Positions 9,590 through 20,157 of a stretch of DNA of 32,315 bases are shown here, piece by piece (position 1 is the first letter of the stretch; each line of letters begins with the position of its first letter). The DNA is taken from assembly GCA_000934385.1 (NCBI GenBank), contig KN880692.1, forward strand, positions 1 through 32,315, in the 5' to 3' direction. Made by a program: the position numbers and the translations under genes. The DNA comes from Cylindrobasidium torrendii FP15055 ss-10. Lineage: Eukaryota; Basidiomycota; Agaricomycetes; Agaricales; Physalacriaceae. Under the pieces are notes generated by a model, which saw nothing but the letters and a program-made list of their open reading frames with translations, searched no databases and had not been told where the DNA came from.

Positions 9590-10038
9590 ATGTCTGAGCC
9601 CCACCCCACCCTACCATCCGAAGTCGTCCATCCCACTCGCACTGACACAGCGCCGCAGCAAGGTAATCGTGCCCAACCATCCTTATGATTTAGTTGTTCA
9701 CAACCATTACCCAGGCGCTACCCAGCCAGGCAGCGGCGGTGCAGTTCACCAGGACAATGTAAACGTCGTACATGTCCCCGCAGAGAAACCCCCCTTTAAA
9801 GAGCGGGTCGTAGGCGCTGCACTTGTATGTGACCGTTCTCTGCACTTGCAGTCCTTTCTCTGATCGCCTTCGTACAGCAAACGCGCGGAACAGTAAGTAC
9901 AACACCTGGGAGACAACTTAGTACTTACTCGCCCAGATTCTCGGCAAACCTGAGCTCAAGGAGACTGGCCAGCAGCTCTTCGACGGGGACATCAACATAC
10001 AAGAGGCGCGCGAAGCTGTAAAGCACAAGAAGGATTAA
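9590..10038 (+). CDS. Small conserved fungal protein, 99 aa
   Basis: Four exons (9590-9662, 9715-9824, 9878-9892, 9937-10038) join to 99 aa. The first half is disordered and rich in Pro, His and Thr. The second half holds a conserved-looking block, PPFKERVVGAALQTRGTIL, then GKPELKETGQQLFDG and a charged C-terminus ending KHKKD. This Lys/Gly-rich helical block resembles small fungal proteins of unknown function that I recall only in general terms; no domain name is assigned. Exon 3 is a 15-nt micro-exon encoding QTRGT, required to keep the frame and the conserved block. The gene is divergent from F-box copy 3, with a TATA box and an inverted repeat between them. Confidence 0.75.
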
Positions 10039-10642
10039 TCAAGGATGAGGAATTTACGATTGCACCAACTGTGTAGCATACCGTTGTATCAATGTATAAC
10101 TACAGTAATTTTGTATTGCTTTTCTTTTGAGAGATTCGTTTTCAGACGTCCGTACTTCCGTAGTCGTCGAAAGGTGGCCAAACAGTACGCCCTCACAAGT
10201 CACACTGGTAGTATGTAATTAAGTAGTTGAACCCAGCCGAGGTCACATAATTCCATTGTAGCCTACCACAGTTCCTTCATTGGTGCGAGCCTCGCGATCG
10301 AGTGTTGAGACGGTGTGCGAACTACAATTGACGCTTTAATTTGTTCACCAAACTTGTCTTCGTAGAGCACTTTGAGTGGTGGATAGATAACATGAACGCG
10401 TACTCACCAGGTTCACTGTTATGTTGGCGCTTGGCAAACATTCGAACAGAAGAAGCGTCGCGTGCGCAGCCACATTGCCTGACGACAAACATCAACGCAC
10501 GATCACACGCCAATAGGTCCGAGCCTTAGGATATCTCTTGATCCCCTTCCATTCCCTCCCTGCCCCACATTTCGTTAATTTCCTCTTCTTTTTTCACGAC
10601 TCTCACGGCTTGCCCGGTGCAAGGATTTTCTCTTTCCTTTCG
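10039..10642. other. Intergenic region
   Basis: 3' flank of the small gene and 5' flank of the membrane-protein gene. Only short chance frames were seen. The bases before 10643 are pyrimidine-rich (CTCTTTCCTTTCG), as is usual near fungal transcription starts. Confidence 0.6.
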
Positions 10643-11602
10643 ATGGCGTCGACCGCCGGGATGGGACCAGGACCGAGCGCAGGACCGTCTTCAGCAGGAC
10701 CAAACGACGACGAGCTATCGGGCCAGGCGGCGCCTCTTCCTATCAAACCTGGAGAAATAGGATATTCAGCGCATCTGTCTGCCGCAATGCAGGAAGTGCA
10801 GCTGCCCCGGACGCCCGAACCAGTGCTGGCTGCCCGACATCCTGCAGACGGTCCACCCAGTTCTCCTGCAGCACCCCAGACGCCTACCCAGCCCTCGGAC
10901 AACAGCATATCTGCAGCCCCGAAAAACAATCGCGGCGCCCATGCATGGCTGGGCAAACCTGTATTCGGCATCCGCTTGGTCACCCTCCTGCTCTTCCTCA
11001 TCCAATTCCTCATCGTTGCCGGCACATGCATCGCCTGGGCATTCGCTGTGCGCCTCATCTCCTCCAAGGGACCCGTGGACACGGAGACAACCGATATCGG
11101 CTCGCAGGAACGAAGCGGCACATCCTCTGCCATCTTTATCCATGTCGTATTCGGCGTCGGAGCGATGGTCCAACTCTTATTCCTCGAGCGACGCGTCTTC
11201 CGCATGCGTGTAGAGCGATACGCATATGTCCATCCAGGCGAAATTCTCCCGACGTCGCGCCGGCGGGCACTCGTCCAAGACGCCATGTCCCATGCACCGT
11301 GGAACAGGCCGCCTCTGCCGACGTATGCCACCGTTCTCCAGCAGAGCGGTGTAGGCACAGGCGACGTCGAGGACCATGTTATTGCCCAGCCACCGCCACC
11401 AGCGTATGGAAACACCCGTGGGAGCACACTATTGCTTTCTGGGTTCCTGCGCAACAGTCTCAGGCGAATTTCAAGCCAGTCTAACGATAGGCCGTTGAGC
11501 TATCGCAGTACGGACGATGGATGGCAGATCATACAGGATGCGGACAGGGCGCGCCAGTTGGAGGATACGCTGCATAGGCTGGAGGACAACCCGAGTCGAT
11601 GA
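10643..11602 (+). CDS. Two-pass membrane protein with PPAY motif
   Basis: An intronless gene of 319 aa, family not recognised. Residues 1-105 are Pro/Ala/Ser-rich and likely disordered. Two hydrophobic segments, about 108-138 and 161-181, are separated by a short polar loop, so both tails should face the same side of the membrane. The C-terminal tail is basic near the membrane (RRVFRMRVERYAY), then carries RPPLPTYA and PPPAY (251-255), and ends in an acidic helix. The PPAY motif is the type bound by WW domains of Rsp5/Nedd4 ligases, so ubiquitin-linked trafficking is possible; this is inference. The ATG at 10643 was chosen over upstream in-frame codons because none of those is ATG and GATGGCG is a good start context. 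Confidence 0.75.
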   Translation: MASTAGMGPGPSAGPSSAGPNDDELSGQAAPLPIKPGEIGYSAHLSAAMQEVQLPRTPEPVLAARHPADGPPSSPAAPQTPTQPSDNSISAAPKNNRGAHAWLGKPVFGIRLVTLLLFLIQFLIVAGTCIAWAFAVRLISSKGPVDTETTDIGSQERSGTSSAIFIHVVFGVGAMVQLLFLERRVFRMRVERYAYVHPGEILPTSRRRALVQDAMSHAPWNRPPLPTYATVLQQSGVGTGDVEDHVIAQPPPPAYGNTRGSTLLLSGFLRNSLRRISSQSNDRPLSYRSTDDGWQIIQDADRARQLEDTLHRLEDNPSR

Positions 11603-13060
11603 TCCCGCTGGTCGGTGAGAACCGTTTTGCGTATACCATGAGACCGTGCTGATGAGTGTTGCATAGGTTTGTTATTGTATTTAGCTGACAGTACCCTTGT
11701 AATTTAACAACAACTCAACGAGTTATTGTACATCGTCTTTCCCAGAGGTCAAACCGTAGGGAAGAAGCCTTGTATGCAATGGACTCTTACTGTGTTGTCA
11801 ATGATGTCTAGCCGTCGAAGGGAGATGCTAACTATAACTTTATTGGATACTACTCGCTCGGTACCCTCGTCCCTCGACAACAAACGATTGGCGGTGCCCA
11901 ACCTCCGGTCCAATATCAGAAGGAGGAACACAGAGTAGCCTGGCAGTGGTAGCTGGGTTGAGATGAGCTCGAGGTTCGACTTCGAGGTGTGTGCAATGAT
12001 TTGAGCCATTTAGACGCGAAGGAGATCATGATCAGCTGCAGTGCTGCAGCATCACATTTTAAGCAGGCCCCTAGGCTTACATAAGATGGCATTGTACTGT
12101 CATCTCGAACACCCTTCCGTCCGTTCTCAAATGGGCCCGCGAGATCCTCGGAGGCATGGTACATGAACGATGCCCCCGCAGGCCGGCGGCGACTTCGAAG
12201 GCACAAGATATCTTGAGGAGCTGTCTTGGGACTCGAGGCGTACGGATCCCCGTCCCGCCGTCTGCACCGGGTAAACCGACCGTAAGTGCTCCAAGTTCTG
12301 CCATTCTGACGATTCTTGCATGCTGAGTCAGTCGCAAGTCTCGTAGTATGGCGCATTCCTGCGCCTTTGTGGCCACATCGTTGTGCTGCAACAGCGCCCG
12401 CTCTTGTGTAAGCCTCGTCTTACTGTCGAAAGCTCTTACTAAGCAGTGGCGTCTGTCGCTGTCGTACTAGTACTGGCGGACTCTGTCCTATTTGCATTCT
12501 CTGTCTATAGGGTTCCTCTCAGCGGGACAAGCTCTATTGCGAGTATGAGTGGGACTGCGAGTACATCATACTGGGACCCGGACCCCAGAGTGTGCGTGAT
12601 TGCGCGCTAGAGTGGTATGATTCGTGGGCTCTACATATGCATTTGCGCACTGATAGTCGTCTATACCCCCCAGAAAAGATTGCTTTTTCGCTTTATTTTT
12701 TCACACCCCACAGTGGCACACACGAACGTTTGCTGATGGCGCTTTGCGCTTAGTCCTCAATGAGTCGACGTCTCTAGTGCTGATCTGCTCTTCTCTCGCC
12801 GCGGCTTCCAATCAGAGCGCTGAAAATGGCATCCCTGTGGAATCACGGAGCACCGGCAGGCAGGATCTCATGAACCACTTGGCTTGAATAGGAACACAAT
12901 TTGCTGACTGAGCGATGTCGATCAGTTTTTGTGAGTCACCGTTCACTGTGATGGTCTGCTCTGTCGTGTTTCCAAAGGAAATGAAAGGTATAAGTAGCGG
13001 CGTGGCTCCTACGGATTCGATTGCTTTCCCCACCCTCACTGTCTGGCGCCGACCACCAAA
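11603..13060. other. Long intergenic region
   Basis: About 1.4 kb with no supportable gene. Frames up to 146 codons on the minus strand (11916-12356) have no recognisable motif and no consistent splice partners. A 15-base block at 12701-12715 (TCACACCCCACAGTG) repeats one at 34-48. The last 100 bases hold the promoter of the arrestin-like gene. Confidence 0.55.
12989..12994 (+). promoter_or_regulatory. TATA box of the arrestin-like gene at 13061
   Basis: TATAAG, 72 bases upstream of the ATG, is the only TATA-like site near this start. Confidence 0.4.
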
Positions 13061-14533
13061 ATGACTTCGCTACAGCTTGGTAGCCTCTATTCTGCACGAA
13101 ATAGCGACTTTCCACCGGCCTACGACGTTGTCTCCCCACCGCCCAAGTACTCCCCCGACCCCGCATCTGGGGAAGAGAGGGTTCAGCAGGTGCCCCGCGC
13201 GTCAGGATCTCAGCCAACAGGGTCCTACATCGCCACGCGCGGTAGTGTTACTGTCGTCCTCAACGACCAGGCCGACGACGCGACCGAGCCAGTGTACAGT
13301 CGTCTAGGGAGGATCACTGGCGCCATTTTGATTGACTCTCACGATACTGTCGCGTCAATACACGTCAAGGTACGCTGCAATTATGCTATAAATGGTGGCT
13401 GTGTGGGCTCATAGCGCCATTGTTTTAGCTGCTTGGGCGTCTTGACTATGTTAGTTCGGATGGAGGGACCTCCGTCCAGACTGTCTCTCGGGAAGCTACT
13501 GTGTGGGATGGTTGCTCTGCTGTATCCGAGTTCTCCGGAAACGCGCCGTTGTCTTTGGTTTTCCCCTCGTCATACAAACACGATGGAAAAGACCATCCTT
13601 TGCCTCCTAGCTTTGTCTACTCGCCTCACGGACTTCCGATGATGCTCGTCACAAGCACTTATAGCCTTTGTGTAACCGTCTCTTATACTCGCCGCAACAT
13701 GAGCTTCATTCCCAAAACCAAAACGTAAGTCAGCGTCGTTTCTCCAAAGCCTTCTTGGTTCTTATGCTCAATATCGCGCAGCATTCGCATCCCTATTCGC
13801 TACCAACCTCGAACACGACCGGGCCAACCTATTTTCCAAGTGCCTTTGTTTTGCGGCATCAAGTCGTCGCCCGGTGAATGGCAACAGTCTATATGCGACA
13901 TAAAGCAAAAAGCAGGCTCTTCCTTGTCTCCCATAGTTATGAACGTGCGACCTTCTTTCATTCCCTTCTACGATTGCGTTGCTGAGATCGCCGTCTTTTA
14001 GGTCCTGCTCCTATCCACCCCCATTTTTGGCATATGCGACAGAATACCTATACATGTTCAAATATCTGGCGCATTGGAGTCGCTTCGTTGTCTGCTTCCA
14101 GACCCCAATCCGCCAACAGCCAACTTCGAACCTCCAAAGGTGTATTTGACGAGACAGATTATCGTTGAGAACAGTCGCTCACGCACGTCGCGCTCCATCG
14201 TCATTGGCGAGGGGAAAATCATGTCTATTCCGCCAACAACATCACAGCTCGATGATGAAGACCATTCGAACGATGTTCTCGACTGGGAGGGCGAAGTAAC
14301 GGTGGACTGCGGCATTGCACGCACCGGGGGGTTTACAGCTTCTGGAGTATCTGTCAGAGTGCGTTTAGTTCTCTTCAGTCTCGGAAAGTTTTTCACCTGA
14401 AGGTCTGAAATTCGTGTAGGATTTCATTCATGTTGTCATACGTGCACCGCCGAGCTCGCCATTCCAGACGACGATGATTTATATTCCCATACGCCTCGTT
14501 ACAGACAGCTGGCAGGATGCGCCAGGCTGGTGA
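13061..14533 (+). CDS. Arrestin-like protein with PPxY motifs
   Basis: Likely member of the fungal arrestin-like family, which in other fungi links membrane cargo to HECT ubiquitin ligases. Five exons (13061-13369, 13429-13724, 13782-13944, 14002-14358, 14420-14533) give 412 aa. An N-terminal Pro-rich tail carries PPAY (18-21) and PPKY (27-30). The arrestin-type beta-sandwich follows: GSYIATRGSVTVVLNDQ, then IDSHDTVASIHVKLLGRLDY, an ATVWDG turn, and PLSLVFPSSY; the C-terminal half has IPIHVQISGALESLRCLLP. Family assignment rests on this pattern and the matching architecture of the gene at 20158, not on a search. The introns are 57-61 nt. The C-terminus is short after IYIPIRLVTDSWQDAPGW. Unusually for this adaptor type, the PY motifs are N-terminal. 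Confidence 0.8.
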
Positions 14534-14991
14534 GGGCTTTGATCAAACCCAAAAGACTTTCTTTATATCCCACTGTATCATTAGTACCTACGCTTCACGG
14601 ACTGGAGGCGTTTTTGAATTCTCTTGGAAAGTATCTTACCACGGCTCACGAACTTAGACATATGCTCTCGTATACCTCCACTCAACCTCACAATTTACGA
14701 CTTTCCTCGATTTTATCTTATTTTTCTTGAAATGCGAAATGGGCAGTTTACATTTTGACGGGGTCAGAGGATCTTTCAGGTCAGCCGTCGATCATTATTG
14801 ATGGCGCATCAGTATGAGCGCTCGATACGCATTGCTTATTCGGAGTCTTTCCTGGTTAACCTGTAACCACGGTCGCTCTCATTGTATCAGCATCTGGCCG
14901 TTGACTATCCTACTGCGTATTGCTGGCCCCATCCTCAGCGGAATATCACGCGTAATCGCACCAGCGGGAGGCAAATTCCATCTCTTTCGCC
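14534..14991. other. Intergenic region
   Basis: Between the arrestin-like gene and DCTN4. Nothing beyond short chance frames was seen. Confidence 0.6.
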
Positions 14992-16817
14992 ATGTCTGCA
15001 CCCACCGTCAAATACCACTGCCCCTGCGGCAATGCCGACAACGTGCGCACACCGCCGCCGCCTCATCTTCCATCATCGGCCTACAGTTTCCACGACCTCC
15101 ACGAGCTCTTTTTCTGCGAGGAATGCGACGCGGTCCGGTGCAATCGTTGTGTATCGGTGGAAGTCAGTGGATATTACTGCCCGAACTGCTTGTTCGAGGT
15201 CCCCAGTGCTAGTGTTCGCGCGGAAAAGAACAGGTGCGTGCCAGACTCTACAGAGTCCTCATGTACTAACGCTGCCCAGATGCGCCCGTAGCTGCTTCAT
15301 GTGCCCGAACTGCCTAAACACCCTCCAGCTCGTGTCTTCCGACCCACCAGACCCAGGCGATGGCCGTCTATCGATCCCTGTTGGGACCGTTGGTGAATCA
15401 CCCTTTTTCCTGTACTGTAACCACTGTAGATGGGACTCGACCGACGTGAACATCACATTCGAGAAGGCTACTGGCCTTGCAGGTGTGTGATATCTCAAGC
15501 CATCCCGCATCGCATGTCAATTCGCTACAGCACAGCTGCAGAAATTCGAGGACGCCGCGCCTGACACCCTGGAGTTCGACCGCTTGAAGGAGTACTTTGA
15601 GCCTGTCCTACGCGCCTCTGGTGCTACGTCTTCCGCTGTGCCTAGTAGTGCCGCCAACTCACATCATCTTCATTCTACTTCCATCACAGCAGCTGCCTCC
15701 GCCGCGCTCGCCCGCGACATTCCGGGGGTCTCCAAGTACAATCCGCTGGGCCGATCCACACGCGGGAAGGACAAGTCTTCGAAAAAGGACGACGTGCCGG
15801 AGTACAAGACACGGCTGGACGTGAGCACGGCGTATGCTGCCGGTGGGGAGCAGGACGTCGAGTTCATGCGCCATCTCGAGGAAGACAGGGACGTTGCAAC
15901 ACTGGAACAACGCTGGGGTGCCAGCTGGGCTTCACCAGTGCAAGCTTCGTACGTCTCAGCTATCCTTCTTGACTGGTGCTCATCTGCCTCAGCGAGCTCC
16001 GACCATTGCGTGTACCATTGCATTCCAAACGATCCAAACGGTGTCCACAATGTACCCACATTCTCATCAAACCCGAGCAGAAGGCGCAGACCGTGCGGTA
16101 CAAGATAAAGCTCCTCGCTGTAAACTACCTGCCCAACATTTCGCTCTCTTTGCCTCATCGACAGACCGCACCTCCAACAGACCGCCGCTCGCTGACCAAG
16201 TCGACTACGGGTGAAGATGATGATGAGGCGAACAAGGCGATGCAGGCTGGCCTCACATATCCTTTCCATATTGCCATCAAGAATCCGATGTACGACCCCA
16301 TCCAAATTCGACTGTCGCCCCAGCGAATGCATGTCCCGCAGGTGACGAGCGACAAGGAGAAGGGCCGGCGTCCACCGTTTGCGATATCTCTGCCTACCAC
16401 ATCCTTCCAGGTCGCGGCATTTGCGGACGAGTGGGGGTACGATGACGAAGAGGACGACGAGTTGGACTATCTGGACGATGATGACATTGGGCATCGACCT
16501 AAGAAGGAGCGCGAAAAGCCAAAGGCAAAGACGGTTGGTGTGTTGGAGAAGAAGGGGAATGTGACTGTGATTGGTGGGGAGGTTGTCCTTGGGAAGGAAG
16601 CACGAGGGAATGTCAAGGTATGTGGATGTTTGCGTTTTGAGACCGATGGACTGACGAGGAATAGTTCAATATGCTGGTCAAGTACCAGTATAAGCTCCCC
16701 GAGGACCAGGGCGACTCTCCGAGCAAGAAGCCTGTGGTGAAGGACTTTGAGTTCTATACCGTCGTTGATCTCGGCCCCGTCGTGGCCAAGGAGGAGAGAA
16801 GAATAGATGATTTCTAG
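14992..16817 (+). CDS. DCTN4: Dynactin subunit 4 (p62)
   Basis: Component of the pointed-end complex of dynactin, the cofactor of cytoplasmic dynein that adapts cargo and localises the complex. Five exons (14992-15233, 15280-15482, 15531-15948, 15993-16617, 16665-16817) give 546 aa. The N-terminal Cys pairs typical of p62 are present: C10/C12, C42/C45, C50/C53, C63/C66, C82/C86/C89/C92, C127/C130, and a further RCPQC at 304-308. Downstream are a Ser/Ala-rich linker, the conserved VPLHSKRSKRCPQC and VNYLPNISL stretch, a beta-rich region with IAIKNPMYDPIQIRL, an acidic insert (DDEEDDELDYLDDDDI) and a C-terminal FNMLVKYQYKLP strand. The first intron has a clear ACTAAC branch site. Filamentous fungi need dynactin for nuclear and organelle movement in hyphae. 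Assignment is firm. Confidence 0.93.
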
Positions 16818-17675
16818 TATCCTTAATCGGAGAGGGCCTCACTCGCTGGATTTAGGATAAACGAGACATTGATACCCCTTGCCATGCATCGTGCTTTGAT
16901 TACCGTCCCCTGAAGACTACCCTCGATACGGCTCTTCTACAGCACATTGCTCGTCCTTTCTTTCATTGTGAGTGAGCATATCCGGACCAAAGGCCGCTAT
17001 CGGTACATGTACTGCAATGTAATCAGAGGCAGGTTGGCCTCGAGGGGACGTTTGGCGATCCATTAGCTGTGGGCTTGTATCACGTTCACTGTGTGCTCCT
17101 CCGGTGTACGTTGGCTCCGTCTACCGACGAATCTTAGCTATGTAGCTGTTTTCACTGCTCAAGCTCAAGCCTCGGGTTCAAGTTTCACGCTCACGTGAGT
17201 AAATGTCCGTGACTGATCGGATTCATCGGAAGCAAAAGACCCTCTCTCTGGCGCGAAGATGGATATTCAAACGTTCGCACAAAGCTCAGTGGAATACTTC
17301 ATGTAAAAAAGATCAAAATATGGCGCTTTAGTGGTATGCGCCCGAATCGGAGAGAGATTAAGCGTTAAGCTTACATTAAGCCAAAGCATGTTTACACTGA
17401 GCTTTGGCCTCACTGTGGGCACGCTCCGTGTTAGGCGCAGAGCATAGATTAGACACGACGCTATTGCGAGGCTCTGGCGAGGTCCTCCGTGGAATACAAG
17501 CGAAGTTCAAGCAGACCACTCGCAGGTCGAACACGCACGGACATCACGATCAAGTGGACAATGGTCATTGCCCCTTTGGGAATCAAGGTGCCCCGTTATA
17601 AGCTCAAAAGTACAACGGTGAGCTGGCATCCACTAACTTCCATCCTGACCTCCATCATCTCGGCCTCGTCACATT
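16818..17675. other. Intergenic region
   Basis: About 860 bases between DCTN4 and the next gene. A CTCACGTGAG palindrome (CACGTG at 17192-17197) is present. No coding exon was recognised. Confidence 0.6.
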
Positions 17676-18545
17676 ATGTCTGGGAAAAAGTCTGGAAAGA
17701 ATACTGTTACCTTCGCCTTCGAGGAGGAAGTCATCGAGACTTTCACGGAAAACTGCCCAAAGACCTACGACGGGGTCCCTACGTCGCCACCGTCTCCATT
17801 GTCTGAACGACCTCCACCACCCTTTTTGCCTCCCTCCATGGCTTCCAGATCAAATCAAACTCCCCAGGCCCCTTCCCAAGGCCTCCCACCAAATCGTAGC
17901 GTCGCCCGGACACCATCTCCCCAGCCATCTCCGGTAACATATCATTCATCTACCGGAGTTTTCCAGTGGTACCAACCCTCAGTGTCACAAGCGTACCGCT
18001 CGCCTCCTTTACAACCCAATACGCCAATGCACCACCGTCATAACCCATCCGCTGGCAGGCGCACACCCTTTCCAGCGGCACCAATCCTCGGACCTATCTC
18101 CTTACCGAGCAGCCCGAGCTTGACCATCCCTCGAGAGGCGCAGACCGTCATAGACGACCCATTGCCATCGACTGAGTTAGATTTACTCACTATCGACTTG
18201 GGTGAAGATCAACTCCCAGACTTAAACACATCGTTCATGCGCAAGCGTGCGGCCATGAAGCCATGCAAGGCCGTAACACTGTCCATTCCTGGCTACCTCT
18301 GGAAGATTCCCGTCAGCTCGGTGTCAGAAGAAGGCATTCGTATTGCAGATGTGGTCAAGGCTATATGGGAGTCGTTCATGGTGGAGATGAAGCCCGAAGA
18401 TATCAGACTTTTGGAACCTCCGAGGCCCGAGCACTGCAGAAGAGGTTATGTACTTCGGGGACGGACAGAACTCGACGGCGTGAAACGCACGAGTCGTGCA
18501 GGAGTATGGGAGTGCACGCTGAATAAACCGCGTAACGGACATTGA
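17676..18545 (+). CDS. Pro-rich protein with DUF6699-like C-terminus
   Basis: An intronless 289-aa protein. It starts MSGKKSGKNTVTFAFEEEV, then has a long Pro/Ser-rich, probably disordered region (about 35-165). The C-terminal part, about 197-289, has AVTLSIPGYLWKIPV, then IRIADVVKAIWESFM, an RRGYVLR helix and ELDGVKRTSRAGVWE. This pattern of a Trp-containing strand, a DV.KAI helix and a final GVKR segment resembles the basidiomycete domain DUF6699; the match is from memory and should be tested by profile search. Function is unknown. No membrane segment is seen. It is convergent with the TatD gene, with stops 110 bases apart. Confidence 0.7.
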   Translation: MSGKKSGKNTVTFAFEEEVIETFTENCPKTYDGVPTSPPSPLSERPPPPFLPPSMASRSNQTPQAPSQGLPPNRSVARTPSPQPSPVTYHSSTGVFQWYQPSVSQAYRSPPLQPNTPMHHRHNPSAGRRTPFPAAPILGPISLPSSPSLTIPREAQTVIDDPLPSTELDLLTIDLGEDQLPDLNTSFMRKRAAMKPCKAVTLSIPGYLWKIPVSSVSEEGIRIADVVKAIWESFMVEMKPEDIRLLEPPRPEHCRRGYVLRGRTELDGVKRTSRAGVWECTLNKPRNGH

Positions 18546-18654
18546 GCTCCCTGTCTGATTCATGCGAGGCCCACTATGGAAATTCAATTGGACTTGTAAG
18601 ATAGGTGTTCATTGCCCTTTTGTTATGCCTCTACTAGTAAGTACTACCCACTGG

Positions 18655-19665
18655 TTATACTCCATACACACGTCTTGCGTTGTTGCGACTGAGCTTGATG
18701 ACCTTCTCAGCATCCCATTCATCACCCCAAAGGTTCGCCACGAATGCGGCGGTCCACGGAATCATAGCGCTGTGCGAGAGCGGAAGACGCCCTTTGATGC
18801 CCTCCAGACTGCCATAGATGTTCGTGGGTACCATGTACGGTGCATCTGTCTCGAGCACAATGCGAGGGTCATCCTTCATCGTGCTCACAAGCTCTGCCGT
18901 GTTTGTGTTGGTTGCGAAAGTGATGACCCCAGTCACACCGATATGGAGGTTCGGGAAGTGGTCAAGCAACCGTCGACCGAACGCCGGCAAGTCTGTGAAG
19001 CAGTGGATATGAATCTTCCAGTCCGCTGGCACAATGTCTTTCAGTATGGCCTCGGTATCTTCGTCTGCCTCACGCGTGTGGACGGTGAGCGGTTTCTTGA
19101 GTTCCACAGCTAGCGCGAGTTGTTTTCGGAAAACCTCTTTCTGTATCTCGCGGGGCGAATTGTCGTAGTGGAAATCGAGTCCAATCTCACCCAGACCAAC
19201 GCAAGCCGGATGGGCCATAGCAGTTCGGATGTCAGACTCGACCGATGCATTGTATTCACTAGCGTTATGGCTATAATGGGGCTCATGAGTACGCCGGCCT
19301 TGAAAGGTAACCGGATAGCACACTCACGGGTGGACACCAAGCACAAAGTTGTATTTGAGCCCTTCGAACTGCATGCTGGCGAGTTCTTTCCACTGGGGTA
19401 GCACGGGGGCCTCACACCACACGTCGATGATGGATTCTACATTGCGGCCGGCGTACATAGAGTGCACAAACTCTTGTATGGTTGAGAAGGCACCCTGAGG
19501 GTACTTTCGTCTGTATTCTTGGAAAGTAGACAGCAAATGTGTGTGGGTATCGACAATCTTCACATCAGGCCCATACCAAGGATTCGGAGCGTCGTTCGAA
19601 CCCGAGGGATGCGGGAGGAGCAGGAACGACTCGTTTGGAGCAGAGTTTTTCGACTTTTTACCCAT
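18655..19665 (-). CDS. TatD-family metal-dependent hydrolase
   Basis: Probable metal-dependent nuclease or hydrolase of the amidohydrolase TIM-barrel fold. Two exons (19665-19328, 19270-18655) give 317 aa. All expected ligands are present: DTHTHL (H41, H43), GEIGLDFHYD (E141), TVHTRE (H177), IHIHCF (H202) and LETDAPY (D255). The N-terminus is a short basic tail, MGKKSKN, without a signal peptide. The layout with MYAGRNVESIIDVWCEAP between the first and second motifs is like fungal relatives of fission yeast Scn1, a TatD homologue that interacts with the APC subunit Cut9; that orthology is a suggestion. The ATG at 19665 was chosen because the frame upstream has no family-like sequence. It is divergent from the arrestin-like gene at 20158. 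Confidence 0.88.
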
Positions 19666-20157
19666 TCTAGTGTTATTGTGAGATTTCGAGTGACTCTGAC
19701 GTGAGAAACGAAGGACGGATGGCCGTGAAAGTGGTCGAAAGCAGACAAACATATCCACTGATCGATCACAGAATGAACGGCCAGTCGGCGGGCCGGATTC
19801 GCCGGGGTAGAATACAGCTTGCTTCCTGCCGGCATGAGCCCTGTGTAAGCTTTGTGTGGGAATGTGTGTTAGATAAGCCGTTTGGGGTATAGAACCAATC
19901 GATTTCTTGCCTTTACTTCGCCGCGCCGCTTCTGACCACGCCAATCCTCCACATGTGGGTGCGGAGAAGGGGCAACAGAGCCGTCCGCAGAGGGGCACGA
20001 TACAGAGAGACGCTCCGGAACGCGTGAGCGCTCATGCGTTCCACAAGGAGCGGCGATCTGCCATGTCACACTCAACACCCAACGTTCGAGGTGCACATGG
20101 AGCCAGAGCCTTTTCATTTACCACGATGTGGTCTCCGTTCTCTCTTGTCTTTCTCCC
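19666..20157. other. Divergent promoter region
   Basis: 492 bases between the starts of the TatD gene (minus) and the second arrestin-like gene (plus). No clear TATA box or other element was seen, and the open frames here are chance. Confidence 0.5.

Noticed and set aside
11916..12391. Overlapping minus-strand open frames of up to 146 codons as a gene
   Set aside because: No conserved motif, several overlapping frames of similar length, and no splice signals linking them to other exons.
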